Under the pieces are notes generated by a model. The model made no database searches. It was not told the DNA's origin and saw only the letters and a program-made list of their open reading frames with translations. The translations under genes were made by a program, and so were the position numbers. A stretch of 64,000 nucleotides of DNA from Leifsonia sp. ku-ls (lineage in GTDB: Bacteria > Actinomycetota > Actinomycetes > Actinomycetales > Microbacteriaceae). Positions 49,618 to 58,877 of this stretch are shown in pieces. How positions within the stretch are numbered: position 1 is the stretch's first letter; each line of letters begins with the position of its first letter. The DNA is taken from assembly GCA_003367665.1 (NCBI GenBank), contig QKXI01000005.1:241047-305046 (forward strand), in the 5' to 3' direction.

Positions 49618-50523
49618 GTGACCGCTTTGGAGACCGTCGCGCCGGGGGTGCACGCGGTGCGCGTCCCGATGCCGGCGGGCGGGCTCCCGTACAGCCTCGC
49701 GTACCTGGTCGAGGACGACCGCGGCGGGCTGCTCGTCGTCGACCCGGGATCGCCCGGTGAGGAGGCAGGGCGCGTCGTGCTCGCCGCGGTGGCGGCGCTC
49801 GGGCGCAGGCCGTCGGACGTGTCTGCCATCGTGCTCACCCACCTGCACGCCGACCACGCGGGCGTCGCCGACGCGCTGCGTGCCGTGACCGGCGCGCCGG
49901 TGCTGATGCACAAGCGGGAGGCGGAGGCGCTCGCGGCGATCCGGCGCGGCCTGCCCGCGCCCGACCTGGAGGGGTGGGGCGTTCCGGCGGAGCGGCAGCC
50001 GGAACTGGCGGCGGTGACCTCGGCCCCGGCCGCGCCCGGACTGCGGGCGGACGGCGTGCTCGCCGACGGCGACCTGCTCGATGTGCCCGGCCGCCGCATC
50101 CGGGTGCTGTGGACGCCGGGCCACACGCCCGGCAGCCTCTGTCTGCACGACGAGGACGCGGGTCTCGTCCTCACCGGCGACACCGTGCTGCCGACCGTCA
50201 ACCCGGGCCTCGGCCTCGGCGGACCGACCACCACCAACCCGATCGCGGACTACCTCGCCTCCCTCGACCGCCTGGGCACGCTCGGCGCCGTCGCTCTGCC
50301 CGGGCACGAGCATCCCTTCGCCGGCCTGGCCGACCGATGCGCCGCGCTCGCGGAGCACCACCTCCGCCGCTCGCGGGAGGTCGCCGCGCATCCCGGCGGC
50401 ACCGTCTGGGAGGTCGCGAGCGCCCTCACCTGGACCGGCGGCTGGGAGCACCTCCCGCCCTTCGCGCGGCTCTCCGCCCTCGCCCAGACCGCCCTCCACC
50501 GCGACTACCTCGCCGCGCGCTGA
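49618..50523 (+). CDS. MBL-fold metallo-hydrolase with C-terminal helices
   Basis: This 301-residue metallo-beta-lactamase-fold hydrolase has THLHADHAG at about residue 74, TPGHTPGSLCLH and TGDTVLP ligand motifs, and LPGHEHPF at the end of the core, giving a full metal site. The helical C-terminus of about 70 residues (CAALAEHHLRRSREVAAHPGG) is like that of LACTB2-type nucleases and thioesterases, so it could be either. TAGCCT lies six bases before the GTG at 49618, indicating a leaderless transcript. A large inverted repeat follows the gene. The substrate is unknown. Confidence 0.87.
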   Translation: MTALETVAPGVHAVRVPMPAGGLPYSLAYLVEDDRGGLLVVDPGSPGEEAGRVVLAAVAALGRRPSDVSAIVLTHLHADHAGVADALRAVTGAPVLMHKREAEALAAIRRGLPAPDLEGWGVPAERQPELAAVTSAPAAPGLRADGVLADGDLLDVPGRRIRVLWTPGHTPGSLCLHDEDAGLVLTGDTVLPTVNPGLGLGGPTTTNPIADYLASLDRLGTLGAVALPGHEHPFAGLADRCAALAEHHLRRSREVAAHPGGTVWEVASALTWTGGWEHLPPFARLSALAQTALHRDYLAAR

Positions 50524-50529
50524 CCCCCA

Positions 50530-50595
50530 CCGTCGAGTCCGCAAAGACCGCACGCGACACGCCGCGGGAGCGCGAAGTCTTCGCGGACTCGACGG
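50530..50595. repeat. Long intergenic inverted repeat
   Basis: CCGTCGAGTCCGC (50530-50542) pairs with 50583-50595, extended by AAGAC/GTCTT, for 18 of 19 bp. The loop includes GCGACACGCCGCGG. Sequence in the arm and loop recurs at 60001-60056. It probably terminates the MBL gene and belongs to a dispersed family. Confidence 0.75.
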
Positions 50596-50631
50596 CGGGC
50601 CGGGGCGCGCCGGGGGACGTGCGAGGGCAGC

Positions 50632-50660
50632 TTGACGGGGTGCGGAGGGGTTCGTATACT
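50632..50660 (+). promoter_or_regulatory. Strong sigma70-type promoter of arabinan operon
   Basis: TTGACG (50632-50637) and TATACT (50655-50660) are 17 bases apart. Transcription would start near 50667, inside the first operator-like half-site, so the repressor would block initiation. Confidence 0.8.
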
Positions 50661-50665
50661 CGCGT

Positions 50666-50696
50666 TTACAACGTTGGAGTACATCGTTGTAGAAAC
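50666..50696. promoter_or_regulatory. LacI operators at arabinan operon promoter
   Basis: TACAACG (50667-50673) and CGTTGTA (50685-50691) form an inverted pair. The first half (TTTACAACGTTGGA) closely matches GTTACAACGTTGCAAC at 59981 near the LacI gene. The match ties regulator to operon. Confidence 0.75.
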
Positions 50697-50741
50697 CCGA
50701 TCCGATCGACGCTGAGCGGTCGGTCCCATGAGAGGCATTCA

Positions 50742-52001
50742 ATGAAGAAACTGCTCGCGACGCTCGCCGTCGCCGCCGGCGCTTCTCTCGCGCTCGCCGG
50801 CTGCTCCAACTCACCGGGCGGCGACAGCTCCGGTCCGGTCACCCTCACCTTCTGGCACGGTTACACCGAGGCCGACGGCAAGGTTCTCGACAAGATCGTC
50901 GACGACTTCAACAAGTCGCAGAAGAACATCACGATCAAGACCACCACCAAGACCTGGGCGGTCATCGGCGACACGCTCCTCCCCGCGCTGTCGGCCAAGA
51001 AAGGCCCCGACATCGTCGCGATGCCGGCCGAGAACCTCCCGGTCTACGCGTCGAAGGGCGCGTTCGCCAAGCTCGACGACTTCTACGCGGGCAGCACCGT
51101 GAAGGACGCGTCGCTCCGCCCGGCCGCGGTCGAGATGGAGAAGGTGGACGGCTCCTACTACGGTGTGCCGACCGGCTTCGTCCCGCTCTCGGTCATCTAC
51201 AACAAGGCACTGTTCCAGAAGGCCGGCATCGCCGACTTCCCGAAGACGTGGGATGAGTGGGTCGCGGACGCCAAGAAGCTCACCGTCGACGAGAACGGCG
51301 ATGGCACCCCGGAGCAGTACGGCCTGGCCCTGCCCGACCACGCCACCGTCGGGAACGGCGTCTGGGCGAGCCTGTTCTACGGCAACGGCGGCGCGATCGT
51401 GAACGGCTCGAAGTCCGTGCTCGACTCCTCCGCCAACACCGAGACGCTGACCTACTGGGCCAAGGCCGTCACGCAGGACAAGATCTCCCCCACCGGCCTC
51501 GACGGCGTCGCCTCCGACAAGCTGTTCTCCTCCGGCAAGGCCGCGATGGAGATCGGCGGACCGTGGATGGCCGGCGTCGCCACCGAGAACAAGATCGACT
51601 ACGGCATCGCCGGCATCCCCGCCGGTCCGAAGGGCGCAGCGGCGTCCGCCATCGGCATCTCCGCGGCGGTCACGGCGCAGGCCGACTCGGCCAAGAAGGC
51701 GGCGGCCGAGAAGTTCTTCGCCTACTTCTTCAGCAAGGATGTGGCCACCAAGTGGTCGCTCGGCTCCGGCTGGCCGCCCCTGCGCACCGACATCCCGTCG
51801 TCGGCCGTGTCCTCCAACCCGGTCGTGGCGTCCCTCACCGACCTCGTCGGCGACGCCCGTCCGCTGCTGCCCGGCGTCGCCAACAGCACCGACGTGCTGT
51901 CGGCGGTCGACGAGGCGACCCAGAAGGCCCTCACCGGCGGCGACCCTGCGGCGCTGCTGATGTCCGCCTCCTCGCAGGTGCAGCAGGCCCTCGGCAAGTG
52001 A
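50742..52001 (+). CDS. Sugar-binding lipoprotein (arabinan operon)
   Basis: This 419-residue family 1 solute-binding protein has a signal peptide with lipobox ALAGC-SNS and a typical opening (VTLTFWHGYTEADGKVLDKIVDDFNK split over residues about 32-58). Features such as GPDIVAMPAENLPVYASKG and TWDEWVADAKKLT fit oligosaccharide-binding proteins of this class. No strong ribosome site is visible before ATG 50742 (GAGAGG about nine bases upstream). A stable hairpin follows its stop. It probably binds arabino-oligosaccharides, since GH51 and an arabinanase-like enzyme are in the same operon. The ligand is inferred. Confidence 0.92.
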   Translation: MKKLLATLAVAAGASLALAGCSNSPGGDSSGPVTLTFWHGYTEADGKVLDKIVDDFNKSQKNITIKTTTKTWAVIGDTLLPALSAKKGPDIVAMPAENLPVYASKGAFAKLDDFYAGSTVKDASLRPAAVEMEKVDGSYYGVPTGFVPLSVIYNKALFQKAGIADFPKTWDEWVADAKKLTVDENGDGTPEQYGLALPDHATVGNGVWASLFYGNGGAIVNGSKSVLDSSANTETLTYWAKAVTQDKISPTGLDGVASDKLFSSGKAAMEIGGPWMAGVATENKIDYGIAGIPAGPKGAAASAIGISAAVTAQADSAKKAAAEKFFAYFFSKDVATKWSLGSGWPPLRTDIPSSAVSSNPVVASLTDLVGDARPLLPGVANSTDVLSAVDEATQKALTGGDPAALLMSASSQVQQALGK

Positions 52002-52006
52002 AACGC

Positions 52007-52040
52007 GGGTGGGCCGCCGTCCCCCTTCGGCGGCCCACCC
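52007..52040 (+). terminator. Intercistronic hairpin after binding-protein gene
   Basis: GGGTGGGCCGCC (52007-52018) and GGCGGCCCACCC (52029-52040) form a perfect 12-bp stem six bases after the binding-protein stop. It parallels the hairpin at 37016-37046 in the other sugar operon and probably adjusts the ratio of binding protein to permease. Confidence 0.75.
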
Positions 52041-52057
52041 GTCTCCTGAAAGCGACT

Positions 52058-53008
52058 ATGACCACTCTCACTCGTTCCCGCACCTCGCGCCGGCCGTACC
52101 GGCCGCCCGCGCCGCTGGGCGGACGGCCGCGCTCCGGCAACCGTCGCGGCCCGCTCGCACTGCTGTTCATGCTCCCGGCCGTGGTCATCCTGATCGCCTT
52201 CGTCGGCTGGCCGATGCTGTCGGCCCTCCGGCTCTCGTTCACGAACGCGAGCGGCTTCGGGCTGGAGGAGTGGGTCGGTCTCGACAACTACGTCCAGGTC
52301 TTCACCGACCCGCGCGTGTTCGCCACCCTCGGCAACACCGCGCTGTACACCGTGCTCTTCACCCCGACGGCGCTGATCGCGGCCCTGCTGCTCGCCCTGC
52401 TGCTCACCAACCGGCGGCTGATCGGCCGCGGCTTCTTCCGCACCGCGCTCTTCCTGCCGTTCATCGTCTCGCTGGCCGTCGCGGCCTTTGCGTGGACGTA
52501 CCTGCTCGACCCGCAGGTCGGGCTCCTCAACTTCTGGCTGCGCAGCGTCGGAGTGCAGCTCGGCAACGTGCTGCAGGATCCGTCGCTCGCCATGCCGACG
52601 GTCGTGCTCGTCGCGATCTGGAAGAACTTCGGCTTCTACATGGTGATCTTCATCGCAGGTCTCCAGGAGATCCCCGAGTCGCTCTACGAGGCGGCCAAGA
52701 TCGACGGCGCGGGCGCCTGGCGCCGTTTCGTCAGCGTCACCGTCCCGCAGCTGAGCAACACGCTCGCCTTCGTGGTGGTGTTCGCCATGATCGCCGCGCT
52801 GCAGGCGTTCGACCAGATCTACGTGATGACCGGCGGCGGCCCGTACCGCTCGACCCAGACCGTCGTGATGGAGATCTACCAGGAGGGCTTCAAGAAGCTC
52901 GACCTGGGCCTCGCCACCGCGCTCTCGTACGTGCTGCTGGCGGCGACCCTCATCCTCAGCCTCATCCAGTTCCGCTTCTTCGGACGTCGCGAGAAGGACA
53001 TCGCATGA
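52058..53008 (+). CDS. Sugar ABC transporter permease (arabinan operon, first)
   Basis: This 316-residue MalF/UgpA-type permease has a basic tail of about 35 residues and six helices (PLALLFMLPAVVILIAFVG onward). The EAA loop YEAAKIDGAGAWRRFVSVTVP occurs at about 210. VMTGGGPYRSTQTVVMEIYQEGF is typical of this transporter branch. It starts 17 bases after the hairpin. Its stop overlaps the next start (ATGA). With the second permease it forms the channel; no ATPase gene is in the operon. Confidence 0.93.
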   Translation: MTTLTRSRTSRRPYRPPAPLGGRPRSGNRRGPLALLFMLPAVVILIAFVGWPMLSALRLSFTNASGFGLEEWVGLDNYVQVFTDPRVFATLGNTALYTVLFTPTALIAALLLALLLTNRRLIGRGFFRTALFLPFIVSLAVAAFAWTYLLDPQVGLLNFWLRSVGVQLGNVLQDPSLAMPTVVLVAIWKNFGFYMVIFIAGLQEIPESLYEAAKIDGAGAWRRFVSVTVPQLSNTLAFVVVFAMIAALQAFDQIYVMTGGGPYRSTQTVVMEIYQEGFKKLDLGLATALSYVLLAATLILSLIQFRFFGRREKDIA

Positions 53009-53886
53009 CCACCACCCTCGCCCCGACCGCCGTCCGACGCCCCTCCGCTCCGCGCGGCCGCCGCTTCGGACGCCGCGCCGAGCGCTGGCTGCTGTTCCCC
53101 GCCGCGCTCGTGCTCACCGCCATCGTGCTGCTGCCGGTCGTCGTGATCGTGTTCACGGCCTTCAAGCCGGCGGCCGAGATCAACGCCTACCCGCCGACGC
53201 TGCTGCCCGGCACGTGGACGCTGGACAACTTCGCGAAGATCTTCAGCGACCTCCCGTTCGGCCGGCTGTTCCTCAACAGCCTCGTCTTCGCCGGTGGCGT
53301 CACCGTGTTCGCCCTGGTGTTCGACTCGCTCGCCGCCTACGCCCTCGCGCGGCTCGACTTTCGCGGCAACCGGGTCGTGCTGATCGTGATCGTCGCGAGC
53401 CTGATGATCCCGTTCCAGGCGACGCTCATCCCCGTCTATCAGCTGGTCGCGCAGCTCGGCTGGGTGAACACGTTCGCGGGCCTCATCATCCCGCGCGCCG
53501 CGGACGCCTTCGGCATCTTCTTCCTGCGGCAGTTCTTCATCTCGCTGCCGCGCGACCTCGACAACGCGGCCAGGATCGACGGCGCCGGCGAGTTCCGCAT
53601 CTTCCGCAGCATCGTGCTTCCGAACGCCGTGCCCGCCCTGCTGACGCTCGCGATCTTCACGTTCGTGAACAACTGGAACGACCTGCTCTGGCCGCTGGTG
53701 TTCACGACCTCGCCGGAGATGGGCACGATCACCTCGGGCCTGACGCTGCTCACCGGCCCGAGCGGCATCATCCCCTACGGCACGATGATGGCGGGCTCGC
53801 TCATCGCCGTGCTGCCCTTGGCCGTCATGTTCCTCATCATGCAGCGCCGCTTCATCGAGAGCGTCGCGACCACGGGGCTGAAGTGA
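53005..53886 (+). CDS. Sugar ABC transporter permease (arabinan operon, second)
   Basis: This 293-residue MalG/UgpE-type permease has six helices and an EAA loop (DNAARIDGAGEFRIFRSIVLP, about 190). The N-terminal tail is Arg-rich. The start and stop each overlap neighbours by four bases (ATGA, GTGA), so translation is coupled to the first permease and the GH1-like enzyme. ILPNAVPALLTLAIFTFVNNWNDLLWPLVF-type C-terminal residues (here VLPNAVPALLTLA, NNWNDLLWPL) are conserved in the family. Confidence 0.93.
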   Translation: MTTTLAPTAVRRPSAPRGRRFGRRAERWLLFPAALVLTAIVLLPVVVIVFTAFKPAAEINAYPPTLLPGTWTLDNFAKIFSDLPFGRLFLNSLVFAGGVTVFALVFDSLAAYALARLDFRGNRVVLIVIVASLMIPFQATLIPVYQLVAQLGWVNTFAGLIIPRAADAFGIFFLRQFFISLPRDLDNAARIDGAGEFRIFRSIVLPNAVPALLTLAIFTFVNNWNDLLWPLVFTTSPEMGTITSGLTLLTGPSGIIPYGTMMAGSLIAVLPLAVMFLIMQRRFIESVATTGLK

Positions 53887-55148
53887 CGGCGCCGCGCTGG
53901 TTCGAGGACGGCCGCCTGCACCTCGGACTCGGGATCGAGGACACCTTCGTGCCGCAGGAGCGGCCGGGCGAGCGGGCGATCGACGAGTACGAGCTCACCG
54001 AGCACTACGAGCGCTACCGCGAGGACTTCGCCCTCGCCGCCGGCGTCGGCGCCGAGGTGCTGCGCTGGGGCGTCCCCTGGTACCGCGTCGCGCCGGAACC
54101 CGGCCGCTGGGACTGGGACTGGACCGACCGCGCCGTGGACGCGCTGCTCGCCGCTGGCCTGCGCCCGATCGTCGACCTGCTGCACTACGGCACGCCGCTG
54201 TGGCTGGCCGACCAGTTCGCCTCTCCCGACTACCCGCAGCACGTCGCCGAGTTCGCGGACCGCTTCGGCGAGCGCTACGGCGACCGGGTCGTCGACTACA
54301 CGCCGGTCAACGAGCCGGTCATCCACGCCCTGTTCTCGGGCGAGTACGGCTACTGGCCGCCGTATCTGACCGGCGCGGCCGGCTTCGCCGCGATCGCGGC
54401 CAACCTCGCGCGCGGCTTCGTGCTGAGCCAGGAGGCCCTGGCGGCGCGCATCGGCGACCGCGCGACGTTCGTGCACGTGGACGCCGCCATGAGCTTCATC
54501 GGCGACGACGTCGCCCCCGAGCACCACGAGGAGGCCGAGCGTCTTCGGCACCAGGTCCACCTGGTCGAAGACCTCGTGATCGGCCGGGTGGACGACGCCC
54601 ATCCGCTGCGCGACCGGCTCGCGCCCGCGGTCACCGACGCCGAGCTGGACTGGTTCCGCGCGCACGCCGTGCAGCCGGACGTGATGGGCGTCAACTACTA
54701 CCCGCGCCACTCCACCGAGCTGTTCGAGGCGGGCGTTCGGCACGGCGGCGGCTTCGCCGATCCGCGGCCGAGCGTCGACCGCGGCGCCCAGGGGCTACGC
54801 GAGGCGCTGGAGCGCTTCGCCGCCCGGTACGGCGCCCCCGTCATGGTCACCGAGACGTGCGTCACGGGAACGGTCGAGGAGCGCATCCAGTGGCTCGACG
54901 AGTCCCTCGCACTCGTCGACGGCATGCGCGCCGAGGGCGCACCCGTCGTCGGCTACATCTGGTGGCCGCTGTTCGACATGTACGAGTGGACCTGGCGCCA
55001 CACCGACCGCCCGCGCGCCGACCACCTGCTCACGATGGGCCTCCACGACCTCGTCGAGTCGCCCGATGGCCTGCTCCGCGTGCCGAACCCGGTCGCCGAG
55101 CGCTACCGCCTCCACGCCGACCGTCTCGCCCGAATCACCACCGACTGA
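53883..55148 (+). CDS. GH1-like family glycosidase (COG2723)
   Basis: This 421-residue beta-glycosidase related to GH1 starts with GTG at 53883, overlapping the permease stop (GTGA). The acid/base Glu is in TPVNEPVIHA at about 144, the nucleophile Glu in MVTETCVTG at about 323. It has a shorter N-terminus than the GH1 enzyme at 39764 and lacks its usual FLGTATA motif, having LHLGLGIEDTF instead, so it is a divergent branch. It is intracellular. Its operon suggests action on galactose or arabinose side chains, but the exact glycoside is unknown. Confidence 0.85.
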   Translation: MTAPRWFEDGRLHLGLGIEDTFVPQERPGERAIDEYELTEHYERYREDFALAAGVGAEVLRWGVPWYRVAPEPGRWDWDWTDRAVDALLAAGLRPIVDLLHYGTPLWLADQFASPDYPQHVAEFADRFGERYGDRVVDYTPVNEPVIHALFSGEYGYWPPYLTGAAGFAAIAANLARGFVLSQEALAARIGDRATFVHVDAAMSFIGDDVAPEHHEEAERLRHQVHLVEDLVIGRVDDAHPLRDRLAPAVTDAELDWFRAHAVQPDVMGVNYYPRHSTELFEAGVRHGGGFADPRPSVDRGAQGLREALERFAARYGAPVMVTETCVTGTVEERIQWLDESLALVDGMRAEGAPVVGYIWWPLFDMYEWTWRHTDRPRADHLLTMGLHDLVESPDGLLRVPNPVAERYRLHADRLARITTD

Positions 55149-55160
55149 CGAAAGAAGTCC

Positions 55161-56675
55161 ATGCATCACGCCCGCCTCACCCTGCAGCCCTCCGCCGCCA
55201 TCGGCGCCGTCGACCCGCGCCTGTACGGCTCGTTCATCGAACACCTCGGCCGTGCGGTGTACGACGGGATCTACGAACCCGGCCACCCCGCGGCCGACGC
55301 CGACGGCTTCCGCACCGACGTGATCGAGCTCGTCAAGGAGCTCGGCGTCACCACCGTGCGCTACCCAGGAGGCAACTTCGTCTCGGGCTACCGCTGGGAG
55401 GACTCGGTCGGGCCGCGCGAACAGCGCCCGACGCGCCTCGACCTGGCCTGGCACTCGACCGAGACCAACGAGGTGGGGCTGCACGAGTTCCAGACCTGGC
55501 TCGACAAGGTGGGCAGTGAGCTCATGCTCGCCGTCAACCTCGGCACGCGCGGCGTCTCCGAGGCCCTCGACCTGCTGGAGTACACCAACCACCGCGGCGG
55601 CTCCGCCCTCTCCGACCGGCGCATCGCCAACGGCCGCACCGAGCCGTTCGACGTGCGGATGTGGTGCCTCGGCAACGAGATGGACGGCCCCTGGCAGCTG
55701 GGCCACAGCTCGGCGGAGGAGTACGGCCGGCTGGCGGCGAAGACCGCCCAGGCGATGAAGATGTACGACCCCGACCTGCAGCTCGTGGTCTGCGGCTCCT
55801 CCAGCTCCTCGATGCCGACCTTCGGCGAGTGGGAGCGCGTGACGCTCAGCCACACTTACGACGACGTGGAGTTCATCTCCTGCCACGCCTATTACGAGAA
55901 CACCGGCGACCTCGGCAGCTTCCTGGCCTCCGGCGTCGACATGGACTACTTCATCCGCAGCGTCGTCGCCACCGCCGACAGCGTGAAGGCCGTGCGCGGC
56001 AGCTCCAAGACGATCAACATCTCGTTCGACGAGTGGAACATCTGGTACAACACCCGGTTCGAGAACGTCGACCGCATCACCGGCACCGACAACTGGCCGG
56101 TCGCGCCGCGGCTGCTGGAGGACACCTACACGGTCTCCGACGCGGTCGTCTTCGGCAGCCTGCTCATCACGCTGCTGAAGCACGCGGACCGGGTCACCAG
56201 CGCCTCCCTCGCGCAGCTGGTCAACGTCATAGCCCCGATCATGACCGAGCCGGGCGGACCGGCGTGGAAGCAGACCACGTTCTTCCCGTTCGCCGCCACC
56301 TCGGCGCACGGCCGCGGAACCGCGCTCTCCGTCGACCTGACCTCCGGCAGCTACGAGACGCAGCGCTTCGGCGCCGTGCCGCTGGTGGACGCGGTGGCCA
56401 CGCACGACGAGGAGGCCGGACGCTACGCCCTGTACGCCGTGAACCGCTCGATCGACGAGCCGACGGAGCTCGTCGTCGACCTGGCTGCGCTGGGCGCCGA
56501 CGCGTCCTCGCTGAGCGTGGCCGCATCCACCCTCAGCGACCCCGACCCGGACGCGGCCAACACCCGCGAGAACCCGGATCGGGTCGCCCCGCGCGAGCTC
56601 GCGGTGCACCGCGAGGGCTCGCTGCTGCGCATCGAACTGCCCGCGATCTCCTGGACGGAGATCCTGCTGGGCTGA
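55161..56675 (+). CDS. abfA: GH51 alpha-L-arabinofuranosidase
   Basis: This 504-residue GH51 enzyme removes terminal alpha-L-arabinofuranose from arabino-oligosaccharides. Features are LYGSFIEHLGRAVYDGIYEPGHP split over residues about 21-44, VRYPGGNFVSGYRWEDSVGP, acid/base Glu in MWCLGNEMDGPWQLGH at about 174, and nucleophile Glu in SFDEWNIWYN at about 292. The C-terminus is a beta-sandwich. No signal peptide, so it acts on imported sugars. GAAAGAAG lies shortly before the ATG, 12 bases after the GH1-like stop. It gives the operon its arabinan identity. Confidence 0.97.
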   Translation: MHHARLTLQPSAAIGAVDPRLYGSFIEHLGRAVYDGIYEPGHPAADADGFRTDVIELVKELGVTTVRYPGGNFVSGYRWEDSVGPREQRPTRLDLAWHSTETNEVGLHEFQTWLDKVGSELMLAVNLGTRGVSEALDLLEYTNHRGGSALSDRRIANGRTEPFDVRMWCLGNEMDGPWQLGHSSAEEYGRLAAKTAQAMKMYDPDLQLVVCGSSSSSMPTFGEWERVTLSHTYDDVEFISCHAYYENTGDLGSFLASGVDMDYFIRSVVATADSVKAVRGSSKTINISFDEWNIWYNTRFENVDRITGTDNWPVAPRLLEDTYTVSDAVVFGSLLITLLKHADRVTSASLAQLVNVIAPIMTEPGGPAWKQTTFFPFAATSAHGRGTALSVDLTSGSYETQRFGAVPLVDAVATHDEEAGRYALYAVNRSIDEPTELVVDLAALGADASSLSVAASTLSDPDPDAANTRENPDRVAPRELAVHREGSLLRIELPAISWTEILLG

Positions 56676-56751
56676 CGAACGTGACGACGGGCCCGACGTC
56701 GTGACGACCCGACCGCGCCCGCGGACGGGTTCAAGTGAGAGAGGAAACGCA

Positions 56752-58866
56752 ATGCTCCCATCACGCACCACGTCGGGTCCGTCGCCGAGGCGACGGTTCC
56801 GGGCCATCGCGGCCGCCGTCGCCGCGGCAGGCGCGCTCGTCGCGGCCACGCTCACAGCGGCGCCCGCGTCGGCCGTCACGACGGGCAACGGCTCGCTCGT
56901 CTACTCCCCCGCCGCCGGCACCTCCTTCAACCCGGAGGGCGGCCGCGCGGCGGGCACCACCTACGCCAAGAACATCGTGCTGAAGAACAGCGGATCCGCG
57001 AACGGCACCCAGCTGGTCACCTACGACCAGCTCGTGCTCGTGAACGGCGTGCAGGTCTACCCGATCTACCGCAGCACCGACAACGGAACCAGCTGGACGC
57101 ACGTCACCGACGTCGTGCCGAGCGCCACGTTCCCGACGCTGACCCGCACCTCGCAGCCGTTCCTGTTCGAGGTGTCGCAGGCGACCGGCGGGCTCGCCGC
57201 CGGCACCATCCTGCTCGCCGGGATGATCATGCCGGAGGACCGTTCGAGCAGCCGGCTCGTCGTCTACAAGAGCACGAACCAGGGCACCAGCTGGTCGTAC
57301 CTCAGCACCATCGACACCGGCGGCCCCGCCACCTATGACCCGAGCCCGACCTCCACCACGTCGACCGTGTGGGAGCCGTCGCTCGCGATCGACGGGCAGG
57401 GCGGCCTCGTCGCGTACTTCTCCGACGAGCGCCAGAAGGCGAACGGCGTGCTGCAGGCCGTCTCCTACCGCCGCTCCACCGACGGCGGCGCCACCTGGGG
57501 CGCGGAGTCGAACGTCTCGGCGCCGAACAACCAGTCCGACCGCCCGGGGATGATCACGGTCACCAAGCTCCCGGACGGCCGCTACCTCGCCACGTTCGAG
57601 GTGGTGAACCGCCCGTCGCCGAGCAAGAACACGGCGCCGGTCTACTTCAAGACCTCGCCGGACGGCCTCAACTGGTCGCCGACGACGAGCATCGGCACGC
57701 CGATCACGCTGGCCAACGGGCGCGGCATCGGCTCGTCACCGTACGTCAAGTGGGTGCCGACCGGCGGCCCGAAGGGCATGGTCGTGGTGGCGTCGAAGTG
57801 GTCGCTGGACGCCACGGGCACGATCGACGGCGGCCAGAACTTCTACGTCAACTACAACCTGGGCGACGGGCCCTGGGAGCGGCTGCCGATGGCGGTCACC
57901 TACGACGGCCCGGACGCCGAGGGAGGCACGTTCAGCGGCTTCGCCCAGAGCATCGACTACTCGGTGGACGGCCGCACGCTGTACCAGGCGACCAACGTCG
58001 AGAACCTGACGACCACGTACAACGACATCCGCGTCGGCTCGATCCCGCTCGACGCCCAGCAGTACGAGGCCGAGAAGGCGGCGCGCACGTCCGACACGTC
58101 GCTGGTGACCGACCCCGACGCGTCGAACGGCAGCAAGGTCGGCAACATCAACCTGTCGACCAGCTCGGTCACCTTCACCGTGCACGTCCCGACCGCGGGC
58201 TCGTACACGATGAACGTGCGCTACGACAACGGGACGGGGGCGGCGTCCAGCCACAACGTCAGCGTCAACGGGGGCACCGCCTCCAGCCTCAGCTACCCGG
58301 CGACCGTCAACTGGGGCCGCTACGCGTGGGCGCAGAAGACGGTGACGCTGAACGCGGGCACGAACACGATCGCGTTCACCAAGGGCACGTCGTACGCGGA
58401 GCTGGACGCCATCCAGCTCTACCAGCCGAGCACCGCTCTCGATCCGCAGTTCCGGATCACCAACCGTAACAGCGGGAAGTACCTGGAGATCGCGAGCGCC
58501 TCCCTCGCCGACGGCGCAGGAGCGGGCCAGTGGGGCGACACGGGCAACCCGTGCCAGATCTGGAACGTGCACCCGGTATCGAACGGCCTGCAGCTGTTCA
58601 ACGTGAACAGCGGCAAGCTGCTCGAGATCCCCGGAGCCCAGACGGCGGACGGCGTGCGCGCCGGCCAGTGGGGCCCGACGGGCAACGCGACGCAGGTGTG
58701 GGCGCCCGCCACCTCCGGCGGCTGGTGGACGCTGACCAACGCGAACAGCGGAAAGCCGCTCGAGATCGCCGGATCGTCCACGGCCGACGGCGCGTTCGCG
58801 CAGCAGCGGACGGCCGACGGGACGCCGACGCAGCAGTGGCGACTGCTGCGCGAAGGCATCCAGTAG
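56752..58866 (+). CDS. Secreted sialidase-fold glycosidase with two CBMs
   Basis: This 704-residue secreted enzyme has a signal peptide cleaved near ASA-VTT (about 43). Residues about 50-440 form a beta-propeller with Asp-box-like motifs (STDNGTSW, STNQGTSW, STDGGATW), similar to sialidases and GH93 exo-arabinanases. Residues about 442-560 match a CBM35/6 type beta-sandwich (YEAEKAAR, TVNWGRYAWAQKTVTL). The last 140 residues are a ricin-type (CBM13) module with three QxW-type repeats. Within an operon with GH51 it probably cuts arabinan outside the cell; exact specificity is inferred. GAGGAAA precedes ATG 56752. Confidence 0.85.
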   Translation: MLPSRTTSGPSPRRRFRAIAAAVAAAGALVAATLTAAPASAVTTGNGSLVYSPAAGTSFNPEGGRAAGTTYAKNIVLKNSGSANGTQLVTYDQLVLVNGVQVYPIYRSTDNGTSWTHVTDVVPSATFPTLTRTSQPFLFEVSQATGGLAAGTILLAGMIMPEDRSSSRLVVYKSTNQGTSWSYLSTIDTGGPATYDPSPTSTTSTVWEPSLAIDGQGGLVAYFSDERQKANGVLQAVSYRRSTDGGATWGAESNVSAPNNQSDRPGMITVTKLPDGRYLATFEVVNRPSPSKNTAPVYFKTSPDGLNWSPTTSIGTPITLANGRGIGSSPYVKWVPTGGPKGMVVVASKWSLDATGTIDGGQNFYVNYNLGDGPWERLPMAVTYDGPDAEGGTFSGFAQSIDYSVDGRTLYQATNVENLTTTYNDIRVGSIPLDAQQYEAEKAARTSDTSLVTDPDASNGSKVGNINLSTSSVTFTVHVPTAGSYTMNVRYDNGTGAASSHNVSVNGGTASSLSYPATVNWGRYAWAQKTVTLNAGTNTIAFTKGTSYAELDAIQLYQPSTALDPQFRITNRNSGKYLEIASASLADGAGAGQWGDTGNPCQIWNVHPVSNGLQLFNVNSGKLLEIPGAQTADGVRAGQWGPTGNATQVWAPATSGGWWTLTNANSGKPLEIAGSSTADGAFAQQRTADGTPTQQWRLLREGIQ

Positions 58867-58877
58867 GCCGACGGACC

